A stretch of DNA of 64,000 nt from Candidatus Epilinea brevis (lineage in GTDB: Bacteria; Chloroflexota; Anaerolineae; Epilineales; Epilineaceae), in contig JADJUE010000009.1 of NCBI GenBank assembly GCA_016710785.1, forward strand, positions 620,001 to 684,000, given 5' to 3'. Position numbers and translations under genes: made by a program. The notes beneath the pieces are model-generated. The model was not told the origin of the DNA. It searched no databases and saw only the letters and a list, made by a program, of their open reading frames with translations. Position 1 is the first letter of the stretch. Every line of letters starts with the position of its first letter. Positions 26,249 to 34,783 of the stretch are shown here, one piece after another.

Positions 26249-28245
26249 CTATCGGAACCGTCTGTCCTCGAGGACATAGATCCCACCGCCCCGGGCGGCT
26301 ATCAGCAGCTTGTCGCCATGAAAGGTCAGGTCGGTCAAACCACCCAACAGTTGCATCTCAGGCCCGGGCTCCAAGTGGCCGGTTCTCCCCGTCCAGAGCT
26401 GTTCTGGGCTCGTGTCCCGGTAGATCAGATGGATCTGGCCGTCGCGTGCGGCAAGCGTGACCGCACCTTGTTCACGCTCGACGGAGTGCAATGCAACCGG
26501 GGAACGAGGCTGATGGACATCGAGCATTACCAAGCGGGCTCCGTTCACTCCGTGCAAGGTCACATAGGCGCGGTCTCCGTCGACGACGAGGTCGTCGCTG
26601 GAGTAGTCGCCCAGGAGGTACTCGCCCACCTTGAACGGTGCAGCCGGGTCGGCCAAGTTGAAGCTCATGAGCTTGGCCTCCACCCGGAGGCGCTGTGCTG
26701 CCGGGCGGAGCTCATGCGGGCCCGTACCGGGCGTTGGGCCGTTTGACCTTGACTCAGAGCCTGATGGAGCGACGGCGGACGTCTCCGACGCTGACGGTGG
26801 AAGGCCCCCGGCCACAGATGCCCCGGCCTGCCACCCCGCGTCGCACCCCGACGCCGCCGGCACACTGGTCCCTTTCTCCACGACCCGCTTGTGATCGAGC
26901 AAGACCAGCGCATAGTCCCCAATGAGGGCGAGGGCACCCGGGTCTGGCTGCTCGTCCGGCGTCGAATGCCGCACCTCCGCCAACTGCACGGGCGAGCTCG
27001 GTGTGGATAGGTCCCACACCTCAAGCGCCATGGAACGCAGCAAGTAGGCACGATTCGCTCGCACTGCAAAGGACCGGTGGCCTTGGTCAGCGTCCCCACT
27101 TACATGGAGACAAGCGCTTGGCTTGGGTTCAACAAGCTTGTTGACGTCGAGAACGCACACCGTTCCAAGGCTTTGAACGTAGGCCAACCCGCGTTCCACC
27201 TTGATCGCGGAAACGGCCCGGCCTTCGAGCGCTGGAACCACTTTGCCGGGCGACGGATCACCCCGGTTGATCACGCTAAGTCCTCGCTCCGTGTCAACCA
27301 GCAGCTGCTGGTCGAGGGGCGCCACTGTCAGTGGAACCAATCCGGCCTGAAAGGACCCAAGGGCGCTCGGTGGACCCCCACCCGAGAGGTCCAGGATCAG
27401 CAGCCGAAGCGCATAGTCATCATCATGAACGGACGCGTAGGCCATTTCCTCTGATACGACCAACCCACGGGTGTGGAGGATGCCATCCACACCCCCGATG
27501 ATTCGTGGCCGCTCGGGGTCTCGCACATGAGACCACGAGCCAAGGGGAGGCACAGCCCGACGATGAGCGTGTCGCCGTGCAGAGCTATTGAGGTGGTCGA
27601 GGCAGCGGGGGGAGGTCGGGGCGAGACCACCAGGCCAGCGACAGCGAAGAGATCATCCGTACCCCCCCTCAGGCGCGGCCGGCTCGGATCGCTGAGGTCG
27701 ACGACCCAGAGCGGTCCTCCACCACCGGCGACATAGACCAGGTCTTCGAAGACGGCGAGGGCTTGCGCTCCCTCCAGTGAAAGGCCGCCCAGTTGGCGGG
27801 GCTCGGCAGGGGACGACACGTCGATCACCAGCAGCCCCGCCTCCGGACCCACCACGAGAACCCGCTCCCCTAGGAGATCGATGCTCAGTTCACCGACGAG
27901 CAGCTCCATGCGTCCGAGCCGGCGTGGCGCCTCAGGCATCGCGACATCGATCACCTCCAGGCCACCGTGGGTCGCGAGGTAGACCCGATTTTCCTTTGCA
28001 GCCAGATCCGTGATGCCCGCTTCCAGATGAAGGCCGCCCAAGCGCTTCGGGTCGGAAGGTCGCGAGATATCTACCACCGTGAGATCACTGCCGTTGCCCG
28101 CCAGGTAAGCCACCTTGCCGACCACAGCGACCTGATAGGCCTCATCCACGAGAGCGAGCGAATCCACCTTGTTCAGTGAGGCGACTTCGCGCTGAGCTGC
28201 TCCGCCCCCAAGGTCGAAGACCTGTACAGACGAGGTCGATGTCAA
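26249..28245 (-). pseudogene. LVIVD-repeat protein gene broken by a frameshift
   Basis: Two overlapping frames carry one protein. The first (28245 to 27397) holds repeats of the type LTVVDISRPSDPKRLGGL and LEVIDVAMPEAPRRLG. The second (27553 to 26249) continues with VRDPERPRIIGG and ends in ...RGGGIYVLEDRRFR. The switch lies near 27540-27560, beside a short C-rich tract. LVIVD repeats form beta-propellers on secreted proteins, yet no signal peptide is found. The first frame opens with a TTG without a Shine-Dalgarno, 6 bases after the upstream stop and in the middle of a repeat. Probably 5'-truncated as well; a sequencing error could explain the frameshift alone. Confidence 0.75.
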
Positions 28246-28251
28246 CCGGGC

Positions 28252-29013
28252 TCAGCCGCGGCGCCTGAACGGATAGGCAAGCTGACCCAGAAACGAGCGG
28301 GGAATGGGCTCCCTCACCCCGAAGGCCACCGGCTCGTGGTCAGGGCATTGGTAGGTGCCGAAGAGGCGGTCCATCAAGGGCGAGAGGTTGGCGTAGTTGC
28401 CCGCGTCCCGATCGCGGTCGTGGTGCCAGTGGTGTAGCTCAGGCGAGCCGATCAGCACGCGCAAGGGGCCGAGAGGCAGGCGGACGTTGGCATGGATGAA
28501 GATCGCCCAGACTCCCCTGAAGGTCACCAGGCCCACCAAAGTCTCCATTGGAAAGCCCAGGGCGAGGGCGGGCATGTTGATCATCGTCGCCGTGTACACC
28601 GTGTCGAGCGGGTGTTCACGGTGGGCCGCAAGCCAGTCCAGGTGCTCGGCGCTATGGTGGATAGCATGAAAGCGCCACAAGAAGTCTACCCGATGCTGCA
28701 GCCGGTGGCCCCAATAGACGCAGAGATCGCTCAAGACTATCACCTCGACGGCTTGCAGCCACCAAGGCTGGGCAGCCACCGCCGCCCGAAAGGCCGACGG
28801 AAGCACCTGATCCATCCAGAAGCCCAGTCGCGTGATGATCCAGAGGACCATTCCCGTGAAGAAGGCGTACTGGCCGAGGAAAAAGGCGAGGTCCGTCCAC
28901 CACGCCGGTCGAAAGAAGGGCTGACCGGACCGGGCCGGAAAGGCCCATTCCAAAGGGCGAAAGGCCAGCGCAAGGAAGAGCAGGCTGCTGCCTGCGGTCA
29001 GCAGGAGGCGCAT
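28252..29013 (-). CDS. Fatty-acid hydroxylase / sterol desaturase family protein
   Basis: A 253-aa integral membrane di-iron oxygenase. Histidine clusters typical of the family are in order: HRLQH, FHAIHHSAEH, HREH, HANV and ELHHWHHD. Three or four hydrophobic segments lie before and between them. The family hydroxylates or desaturates lipids (sterols, fatty acids, carotenoids); the substrate here cannot be read. ATG 29013 lies 30 bases after the upstream gene. All histidines are present, so it appears intact despite the decayed neighbours. Confidence 0.85.
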   Translation of the reverse strand: MRLLLTAGSSLLFLALAFRPLEWAFPARSGQPFFRPAWWTDLAFFLGQYAFFTGMVLWIITRLGFWMDQVLPSAFRAAVAAQPWWLQAVEVIVLSDLCVYWGHRLQHRVDFLWRFHAIHHSAEHLDWLAAHREHPLDTVYTATMINMPALALGFPMETLVGLVTFRGVWAIFIHANVRLPLGPLRVLIGSPELHHWHHDRDRDAGNYANLSPLMDRLFGTYQCPDHEPVAFGVREPIPRSFLGQLAYPFRRRG

Positions 29014-29043
29014 GGGTAGCTTTCGCGCGACCTTCGCAACAGC

Positions 29044-29706
29044 TCAGGGAACAACCGTCTCACCAATCGTATCCGATGGATCGAGAAGGTTGTTGGCCTG
29101 GGCTGGCAAGTCATTGTCGAACGCGTTCCCGCCCCGCGCGATTTGGATGGCGCGATCGAAAAGAAGGTCGGCAGGAGGAAGGGGTGGTGTTGGAATCGGT
29201 GAGGACCATGCCATGTCGACTTGCGCTCGAGTTGGCGGCATCGGGCACGGAGGCAGCTGGCAGATCGGTTCACCTTTGCTGATGCGCGCCGCGATCTCAT
29301 CACGCAACATATCAACGAAACTGGATCGCGGGTAGAAGTACAACGGCGCGCTCTTTGAGGTGCTTGGGAACGACTCGTCCCGGTACGACAGCCTCGCCGA
29401 AGCTGGGAGTCGGAAGAACCCTGAGATCAGGGTCAGTTCGTATGCCAACGACACCAGTTGCTCGGAGCTGAGGTCTGGTGGCGCTGCCTGGTCCGCAAAG
29501 AGGATGGCCCGAAACTCGCTCTCGCGATCACTCGTGCCCGACAGCGGGATCTGCTCGACGGCCTTCGGCGGCAAGCTTCGCCCAATGACATAGCCGCCGA
29601 GTAGCCCGAATCCAAACAGCGCAGCCACCACCTTCGGCAGGAGAGGCCGCGAAGGGCCAACCTCAACCGGTTCGCAGCCGGAAGCATTCGGGCGCTCGTC
29701 ATCCAT
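29044..29706 (-). CDS. Single-pass membrane protein of unknown function
   Basis: 220 aa from ATG 29706, preceded by AGGAG 8 bases upstream; a longer in-frame GTG at 29793 would lie upstream of the promoter. A cytoplasmic N-terminus of ~22 residues and one transmembrane helix (~26-46, VVAALFGFGLLGGYVIG) lead to an extracytoplasmic domain of ~150 residues with a PICQLPPCPMPP segment. Not recognised. First gene of the minus-strand island operon. Confidence 0.6.
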   Translation of the reverse strand: MDDERPNASGCEPVEVGPSRPLLPKVVAALFGFGLLGGYVIGRSLPPKAVEQIPLSGTSDRESEFRAILFADQAAPPDLSSEQLVSLAYELTLISGFFRLPASARLSYRDESFPSTSKSAPLYFYPRSSFVDMLRDEIAARISKGEPICQLPPCPMPPTRAQVDMAWSSPIPTPPLPPADLLFDRAIQIARGGNAFDNDLPAQANNLLDPSDTIGETVVP

Positions 29707-29744
29707 CGCGGACTCCTGACCTATGTTGGGATACCTCAGGTCAC

Positions 29745-29774
29745 AGTATAGGCGTGACATTGCGAGGCACCCAA
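29745..29774 (-). promoter_or_regulatory. Promoter of the minus-strand island operon
   Basis: On the minus strand TTGGGT (29774-29769), an 18-base spacer and TATACT (29750-29745). It lies ~40 bases upstream of the ATG at 29706. All genes down to 25757 share its direction. Confidence 0.6.
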
Positions 29775-29913
29775 GCACGCTTCTCGAAGCCACCTTGATC
29801 TACCCTGCCCCGTCGCCGGGCGGTCGGTCCGTCCAGGGAACCGAAGTCTCAATCGCAGCGAGTGATCCCATCGCCCTGCCGCCGTCGCCGTGGTACCTTG
29901 CGCCTGGGTCGGC

Positions 29914-31810
29914 CTAGAACCCGCCCCATAGCACCCCGCCCGGGCAGGGCAGTTGCCCCGCGACGGCCTCGTAGACCGCACGCAGCTCTTCCGGACCGGG
30001 CGCCGCGAGGTAGTTCTCCGGGCGAGAGGCGACCTGGCGCATGAGGTCCGCACCCACCTCGTCGCCGAGGCCGACCACGTAGACCTCGCGGCCGCTTCCG
30101 GCGCGGCCGGCGGCTTCCAGCATCTGGCCCTCGCTGCCCTGGTCGGGACGGCCGTCGGTGAGCAGGACCAGGACCTTGTTGTTCTGCGGGCGGGAGGACT
30201 GGCCGGCGAGGATGCCGGCGGCCACGTCCAGAGCCAGGTCAATGCGCGTGCCGCGATCGAGGCCGATGCGGTCCACGGCGGCCAGCAAGGCGGTGCGATC
30301 ATCGCCCAGGCCGGCGAGCACTTGCACCTGGCTGTTGAAGACGAGCAGGGCAGCCTGGTCGCCGCCGCCGCCCAGGGCCAGCAGCTCCATGAAGCGCCGC
30401 GCCGCGGCCTGCGCCGCCTGAATCCGCGTTCCGCCGCCGGCAAGCTGCGCCATGCTGGAGCTGGCGTCGATGGCCAGCACCACATCGGTATGCTGCTCGG
30501 CCGGCTTGCAGGCGCGGCGCATCAGCGCCGGCAGGTAGGCCCGGCCGGGGCGCGAGGTGGCGCTGGGGCTGGCGGTGGCCGTCGCGGACGCGGTGGCCGT
30601 GGCCGCCGTGGTGACCGAGGGTTCGGGCGTGGCTGAGGGCGCGGTCGTCGGCGTTTGCGTCGGCTCGGGACTGGCGGTGGGCGTCGGCGGGGCGCAGGGC
30701 AGCACGAGAAGGGTTCGCGTGGGAACAAGGTAGGGCCTGGACAGCCGCTGGAGGTTGTCCTCGACGGTGGCGGCGCTGTCGGCGAGGCGCAGCTGGGCGG
30801 AGCCTTCGGCCTTGGGCTTGACGCGGTAGGTGGCGGTCAGGACGGAATCGGCAGGCACATCCTTCCATTCCCACAGCATCCGGTCGCTGTTGATCTGGAT
30901 GCGCGGCGCCAGGGCGGCGGGGGCGCCGGCGGCTGATCCGGCCACGAGGGTGAAGCCGGGCGCCAGGCGCTCGATGAGCTGCACGACCTTGGGCGCCACG
31001 TCCTTGCCCTGCTGCTCCAGCTCCAGCAGGCGAGCCTGCACCCGGCTGCCCTGGCGCAGGTCGTAGTAGCTGCCCTGCGAGGCCATGGCGCGGATGTCGT
31101 TGCAGTGGGTGCGCGGCAGGGCCGGCGGGGGCACGACGGCGTTGGGGTTGCAGACGCCGATGACGGTCACGCCCTTGCCCTGCACGCGGCCGGAGCTGGC
31201 CTGCTGGCGTTGGCAGTAGCTCTCGAAGCCGCTGGGGCAGCCGGTGGAGATGAGGACGATGATCTCGACGGGCGAGATGGCCTCGGATCTCGCCGCGGCC
31301 AGGAGGTCTTCGGCGTCGGCCAGCCAGTCGTAATACCGCGCGGTGGGGTTGACCTGGTCCAGGCGGATGCCGTTGATGGCCGACAGCACCTTGCCCTTGT
31401 CGCTGGTCAACTCCTGCTCGGTGCGGCTCTGCACCGACAACGAGACCACGCCCACCCGGGTCTCGTTGGTGAATTCCAGGGCGTTGGCCGCGTCGCGGGC
31501 CACGGCCTTGGCCTCGTCCAGATGGTCGAACATCAACAGGTGCCGGGCCACGAGGAAGACGACATGCAAGGGCAGGGGCTTCGGCCTGGTGACCACCAGA
31601 GTCACGGTCACCGCGGCCTCGTCGCAAACGCGCACGGAAGCGGGCGCGGTCTCGGTGATGGTCAGCCCGCAGGCCGAGGGGGTACGCCGGCGCCGCCGGA
31701 TTGGGCCTGGGCGGGGGGATGGACGGAGCAGAGGGGACCAGGCCCAGAACAGCGACGGTGCCGGCGGCCAGGAGCGTGCTGAGGAGAAGGATGCGCATGA
31801 GGGCTCGCAT
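29914..31810 (-). CDS. Secreted VWA-domain protein with signal peptide in a different frame (frameshift)
   Basis: The mature protein is read in one frame from about 31690 to 29914: a degenerate VWA domain (LHVVFLVARHLLMF replaces the MIDAS), a beta domain, a Thr/Ser/Pro linker, a YLPALMRRAC motif, then an intact VWA with DASSS. The signal peptide (MRALMRILLLSTLLAAGTVA, ATG 31810) is in another frame. The shift must fall near a run of six G at ~31714-31719 on the plus strand. Either the gene is inactivated or phase-variable, or the assembly has an error. A longer ORF to 32058 is non-coding upstream. Paralogue of the protein at 1-2199. Confidence 0.75.
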
Positions 31811-32288
31811 GGGACGATCGCCCGAGGGATGGCCGCCGGCAGACCGGGCGGGGATGATGGCTGGGCGAGGAGAGGACCAGCGCTTACGGGCGGAGGTGAT
31901 AGCACGAAGGGGACGACTGGTCCAGGCAGAGTCGGCACCCCCGTTGAACCAAGGCGTCGAGGTCGCGCCCAACGGTTTCTGTAGGGGCGGGTCTGCCGGG
32001 CGTTATCGATTCGCCGCCAGGCAAACGGTACGTCCCGGCTGGCTCGCCCAGGGTTCACATGTACCGAGGGCGAGCCAGCCGGGACGCATCAAGATGGTGT
32101 AAGCGCATCCAGATGCCCGGCAGACCCGCCCCTACGAACGTCCGCCTCTCCCGACGGCGGCATGACACCGACCGCCAGGTTTGCCAACGTCACGCTCCAT
32201 TCCCTGGGCGGTCGGGGCGGGCAACGCCAGCTGGATCCTGACCGCTTTAATTAAGCGCCCCGGGCCGTCGACCGCCTCGGCGCCGCGC
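31811..32288. other. Intergenic region with nested inverted repeat
   Basis: A 480-bp gap between two minus-strand genes. Apart from the repeat at 31981-32135 and a small AT-rich palindrome (CGCTTTAATTAAGCG, 32243-32257) downstream of amtB, I see nothing coding. Confidence 0.5.
31981..32135. repeat. Nested inverted-repeat element with GTAGGGGCGGGT core
   Basis: Outer arms of 21 bp (31981-32001 and 32115-32135) and inner arms of 19 bp (32031-32049 and 32068-32086) are each perfectly complementary. The inner loop is 18 bases. The 29- and 28-base segments between arms are not complementary to each other. The outer arm starts with GTAGGGGCGGGT, a core found again at 37510-37521. Confidence 0.85.
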
Positions 32289-33515
32289 TCAGATGCCGTC
32301 CTCCAGATACGCCCGCTCCCCGTGCAGGATGGCGTCCAGCCCGTGGGCCTCGTCCGCGGCGCCCACCTTCACCGGCGTGATGCGGTCGATGAGCCACAGC
32401 ATGCCGTAGGTGAACACAAAGGCCCATACCGAGGAGCCGATCACCGCCGCCGTCTCCTTCCAGAAGAAGGCTGCGTTGCCCGCCAGCAGGCCATCCGCTC
32501 CAGCCGGATTGAAGGTCTTCGTGGCGAAGATGCCCAGCATGATGATGCCGATCATCCCCCCCACCCCGTGGACGCCCCAGACATCCAGGGCGTCGTCCCA
32601 GTTCATGCGGTTCTTGAACATCACCGCGCCGTAGCAGACCACGCCGGCGACGATGCCGATGATCGCCGCGCTCATCGGCGACACGTAGCCCGCGGCGGGG
32701 GTGATGGTGGCCAGGCCGCCGACCGCGCCGGTGAGGAAGCCCACGAACTTGGGCTTCTTCTCCCGGCGCCAATCCAGAACCAGCCAGGCGATGCCGGCGA
32801 AGGAGGCCGCCACGTCCGTGTTCAGGAAGGCCACCGCCGTCACCGAATCCACCCGGAACTGGCTGCCGGCGTTGAAACCGTACCAGCCGAACCACAAGAG
32901 CCCCGTGCCCAGGGCCACAAGGGGGATGCTGTGCGGTCCCGGGTCGGCCACCCGGCGCCGGCCCACATAGAGCACCGAGGCCAAGGCGGCGATACCGGCG
33001 ATGTTGTGCACCACGATGCCGCCGGCGTAGTCCAGCACACCCCATTGCTGCAGGATGCCACCGCCCCACACCATGTGCACGAAGGGGAAGTACACCAAGA
33101 AGAGCCAGCCCGTCAGGAAGAGCATCCAGGCCTTGAAGGTCACGCGGTTGGAGAAGGCCCCGGTGATGAGCGCCGGGGTGATGATGGCGAACATCATCTG
33201 GTAGGCCACGAAGACCAAGAGGGGGATGGTGTCGTTGGCGGCGGCCGGCGTGCTCAGCGTGATGCCGCGCAGGAAGGCCTGGTCGAGGTTGCCGATGATC
33301 CCGCCCACATCTCCCGAAAAGCACAGCGAGTAACCCACGGCGAACCAGATCACCGTCGTCCAGCCCATCGACACGAAGCTCTGCATCATGATGGCCAACA
33401 CATTGCGCCGGCCCACCAACCCGCCGTAGAGGAAGGCCAGGCCCGGGGTCATCAGCATCACCAGGCTGGTGCACAGCAGCATGAAGGCGGTGTTTCCGGT
33501 ATCAAGGTTCGGCAT
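32289..33515 (-). CDS. amtB: Ammonium transporter
   Basis: 408 aa from ATG 33515, with GGGAGG upstream. Eleven hydrophobic helices are expected from the pattern. Family motifs include MTPGLAFLYGGLV near the N-terminus, the first pore His in VVHNIAG, FGWYGFNAGS and the second pore His in WGVHGVGG. The C-terminal tail ends AHGLDAILHGERAYLEDGI, the region that contacts PII proteins in other Amt proteins. No glnB/glnK is adjacent. A relic of a second amt 3' end lies at 34377-34481. Passively conducts ammonium/ammonia across the membrane. Confidence 0.95.
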   Translation of the reverse strand: MPNLDTGNTAFMLLCTSLVMLMTPGLAFLYGGLVGRRNVLAIMMQSFVSMGWTTVIWFAVGYSLCFSGDVGGIIGNLDQAFLRGITLSTPAAANDTIPLLVFVAYQMMFAIITPALITGAFSNRVTFKAWMLFLTGWLFLVYFPFVHMVWGGGILQQWGVLDYAGGIVVHNIAGIAALASVLYVGRRRVADPGPHSIPLVALGTGLLWFGWYGFNAGSQFRVDSVTAVAFLNTDVAASFAGIAWLVLDWRREKKPKFVGFLTGAVGGLATITPAAGYVSPMSAAIIGIVAGVVCYGAVMFKNRMNWDDALDVWGVHGVGGMIGIIMLGIFATKTFNPAGADGLLAGNAAFFWKETAAVIGSSVWAFVFTYGMLWLIDRITPVKVGAADEAHGLDAILHGERAYLEDGI

Positions 33516-33635
33516 GACGGCCTCCCGTGGGTGGTTCCCGGCGTCGGAGCCTGCGGTATCCGGCGTACCGGGAAGCGGCGAGTGTACCACGAGGGTGCGG
33601 CCGTCTGACAGTGGGCGAGGGGAATCGCCTGCCGG

Positions 33636-34142
33636 CTATGGGGCCGTCGTACCCCCTTCACCGTCCCCGCGCCGCCGCAGCCCTCCCCAGGCCGCGCCCC
33701 GCCGCGCCCGCCGCCGGGCAGTGGGGCTGTCAGCGTCGCTGTCGGGCAGCTCCATTGGATCTTCCGGGAACTCGGCGTCCCAGCGAGCCTTGTACTGGTC
33801 CGGAGTCCAGCGGGTGCGCTCCGTGAATTCCGTGCGACCCACGAAGGCGCGCCGGTCACGCAGGTCTTTCCGCAGATCCTTGTCCAGGCTGAAGTTCAGG
33901 CGCAGCTCCTGATCCTTGCCCATCGTCAGCCGGAAGCGCCCTACACCCGGCAGGACCACTGGAGAACCGCGCCGCAGGTAGAAGCGAAGCACCCGTCCCA
34001 ATTGCCCCAGCACCATCCGCACCACATTCGGGTTGGCGCCGGCGTCGGTCGCCATCCAGGCCACCAGCTCATCCTCCATCGCGTGTGGCCCCTGGACCAC
34101 CCGCGGACCGTAGCGTCCTACCGCCTGCATGTAGCTTGCCAT
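33636..34142 (-). CDS. HU-like DNA-binding domain protein
   Basis: 168 aa from ATG 34142 (MASYMQAVGRYG), with GGAAGG upstream. The N-terminal ~95 residues fit an HU/IHF-type fold: helices (MEDELVAWMA, VVRMVLGQLGRVLRFYL) followed by a beta arm (VVLPGVGRFRLTM). The last ~70 residues are charged and Arg-rich, probably disordered. Close to HU-like proteins of unknown role rather than canonical HU, since the Pro-tipped arm is not recognisable. Confidence 0.65.
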   Translation of the reverse strand: MASYMQAVGRYGPRVVQGPHAMEDELVAWMATDAGANPNVVRMVLGQLGRVLRFYLRRGSPVVLPGVGRFRLTMGKDQELRLNFSLDKDLRKDLRDRRAFVGRTEFTERTRWTPDQYKARWDAEFPEDPMELPDSDADSPTARRRARRGAAWGGLRRRGDGEGGTTAP

Positions 34143-34244
34143 CCGACCTTCCCCCCGCGTCTCTCGCCGTGACCGCGACCTGTCGCCCTGGGCCACGTCT
34201 GCGGCCGACCTGCCGCAGGGTGCAGGATAGCACGGGCGACCCGA

Positions 34245-34337
34245 GCAAGTACGCAGCGTACTTGCCCCCGTCAACCCTTGCTAATGGCCTCGAAAGTCCA
34301 GGTTCAGCAGAGCAAGTACGCAGCGTACTTGCTCTGC
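34245..34337. repeat. Pair of perfect palindromes sharing GCAAGTACGC arms
   Basis: Copy 1 (34245-34265) is a 10-bp stem with one-base loop. Copy 2 (34307-34337) has the same core extended to a 15-bp stem (arms 34307-34321 and 34323-34337). Stems this long with a single unpaired base favour cruciforms or stable RNA hairpins. REP-like, or a fragment of a mobile element. Confidence 0.85.
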
Positions 34338-34376
34338 TCTTCGAGGCGATGGTCGCCGCTTGCCTTGGGACACACC

Positions 34377-34481
34377 CTAAGATCCCCACTTCCAAGCGGG
34401 ATCGCTCCCTGTGGAGCGCCGAAGCCAGGCCATGCGCCTGGTCTGTGGCGGCCGCCGCCTGCACGATAGCGTCCGAGTTGC
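34377..34481 (-). pseudogene. Relic of an ammonium transporter 3' end
   Basis: On the minus strand this encodes AHGLASALHRERSRLEVGI just before a stop. It matches the last residues of the intact AmtB here (AHGLDAILHGERAYLEDGI), 12 of 19 identical, and the stops fall one codon apart. Upstream similarity fades quickly. I infer the remnant of a second amt copy whose body has been lost. Confidence 0.6.
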
Positions 34482-34517
34482 CGGCGAGGAGCAACCCATA
34501 GGGATGCGTCTGAGAGA

Positions 34518-34546
34518 TTGGCGCTGAGTGCCGCGGTGGCTATCCT
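34518..34546 (+). promoter_or_regulatory. Promoter for hicB and the downstream lipoprotein
   Basis: TTGGCG (34518-34523), 17-base spacer, TATCCT (34541-34546), ~36 bases before the hicB start. Confidence 0.5.
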
Positions 34547-34582
34547 GCTGCATCTCTGATCGGTCGGCCAGAGGAGGACGTC

Positions 34583-34783
34583 ATGCCCGTAACCACCGCC
34601 AGCGTCATACGTGACCGGGACACAGGGCTCTACGTTGGCTACTTCCCGGGACCCCCCGGCGCCCATTCACAGGGCGCCACATTGGACGAACTCAACAGCA
34701 ATCTGGCCGAGGTGCTTGCCATGCTGTTGGAGGACGGCAAGCCGGAAGTCGCACTGCCCGTAGCGCCCGTCGAGAGCTTGTGA
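34583..34783 (+). CDS. Orphan HicB-family antitoxin-like protein
   Basis: 66 aa. The whole protein is a HicB partial RNase H fold: VIRDRDTGLYVGYFPGPPGAHSQGATLDE and a helix LNSNLAEVLAMLLEDG. There is no C-terminal DNA-binding helix. A strong GAGGAGG precedes ATG 34583. HicB normally neutralises the HicA mRNA interferase, but no HicA (dsRBD-like, ~60 aa) is encoded on either side, so it is a solitary HicB, probably a regulator. GTGA overlap with the next gene. Confidence 0.8.
   Translation: MPVTTASVIRDRDTGLYVGYFPGPPGAHSQGATLDELNSNLAEVLAMLLEDGKPEVALPVAPVESL

Larger units (their letters stand above)
34143..34582. other. Intergenic region with two palindromes and an amtB relic
   Basis: 440 bp between an HU-like gene and hicB. 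It contains the palindrome pair at 34245-34337, the amt relic at 34377-34481 and the hicB promoter. No intact gene is present. Confidence 0.6.

Noticed and set aside
31811..32058. Extended N-terminus of the VWA protein in the mature-domain frame
   Set aside because: No signal peptide or domain; the signal peptide lies in another frame at 31810.
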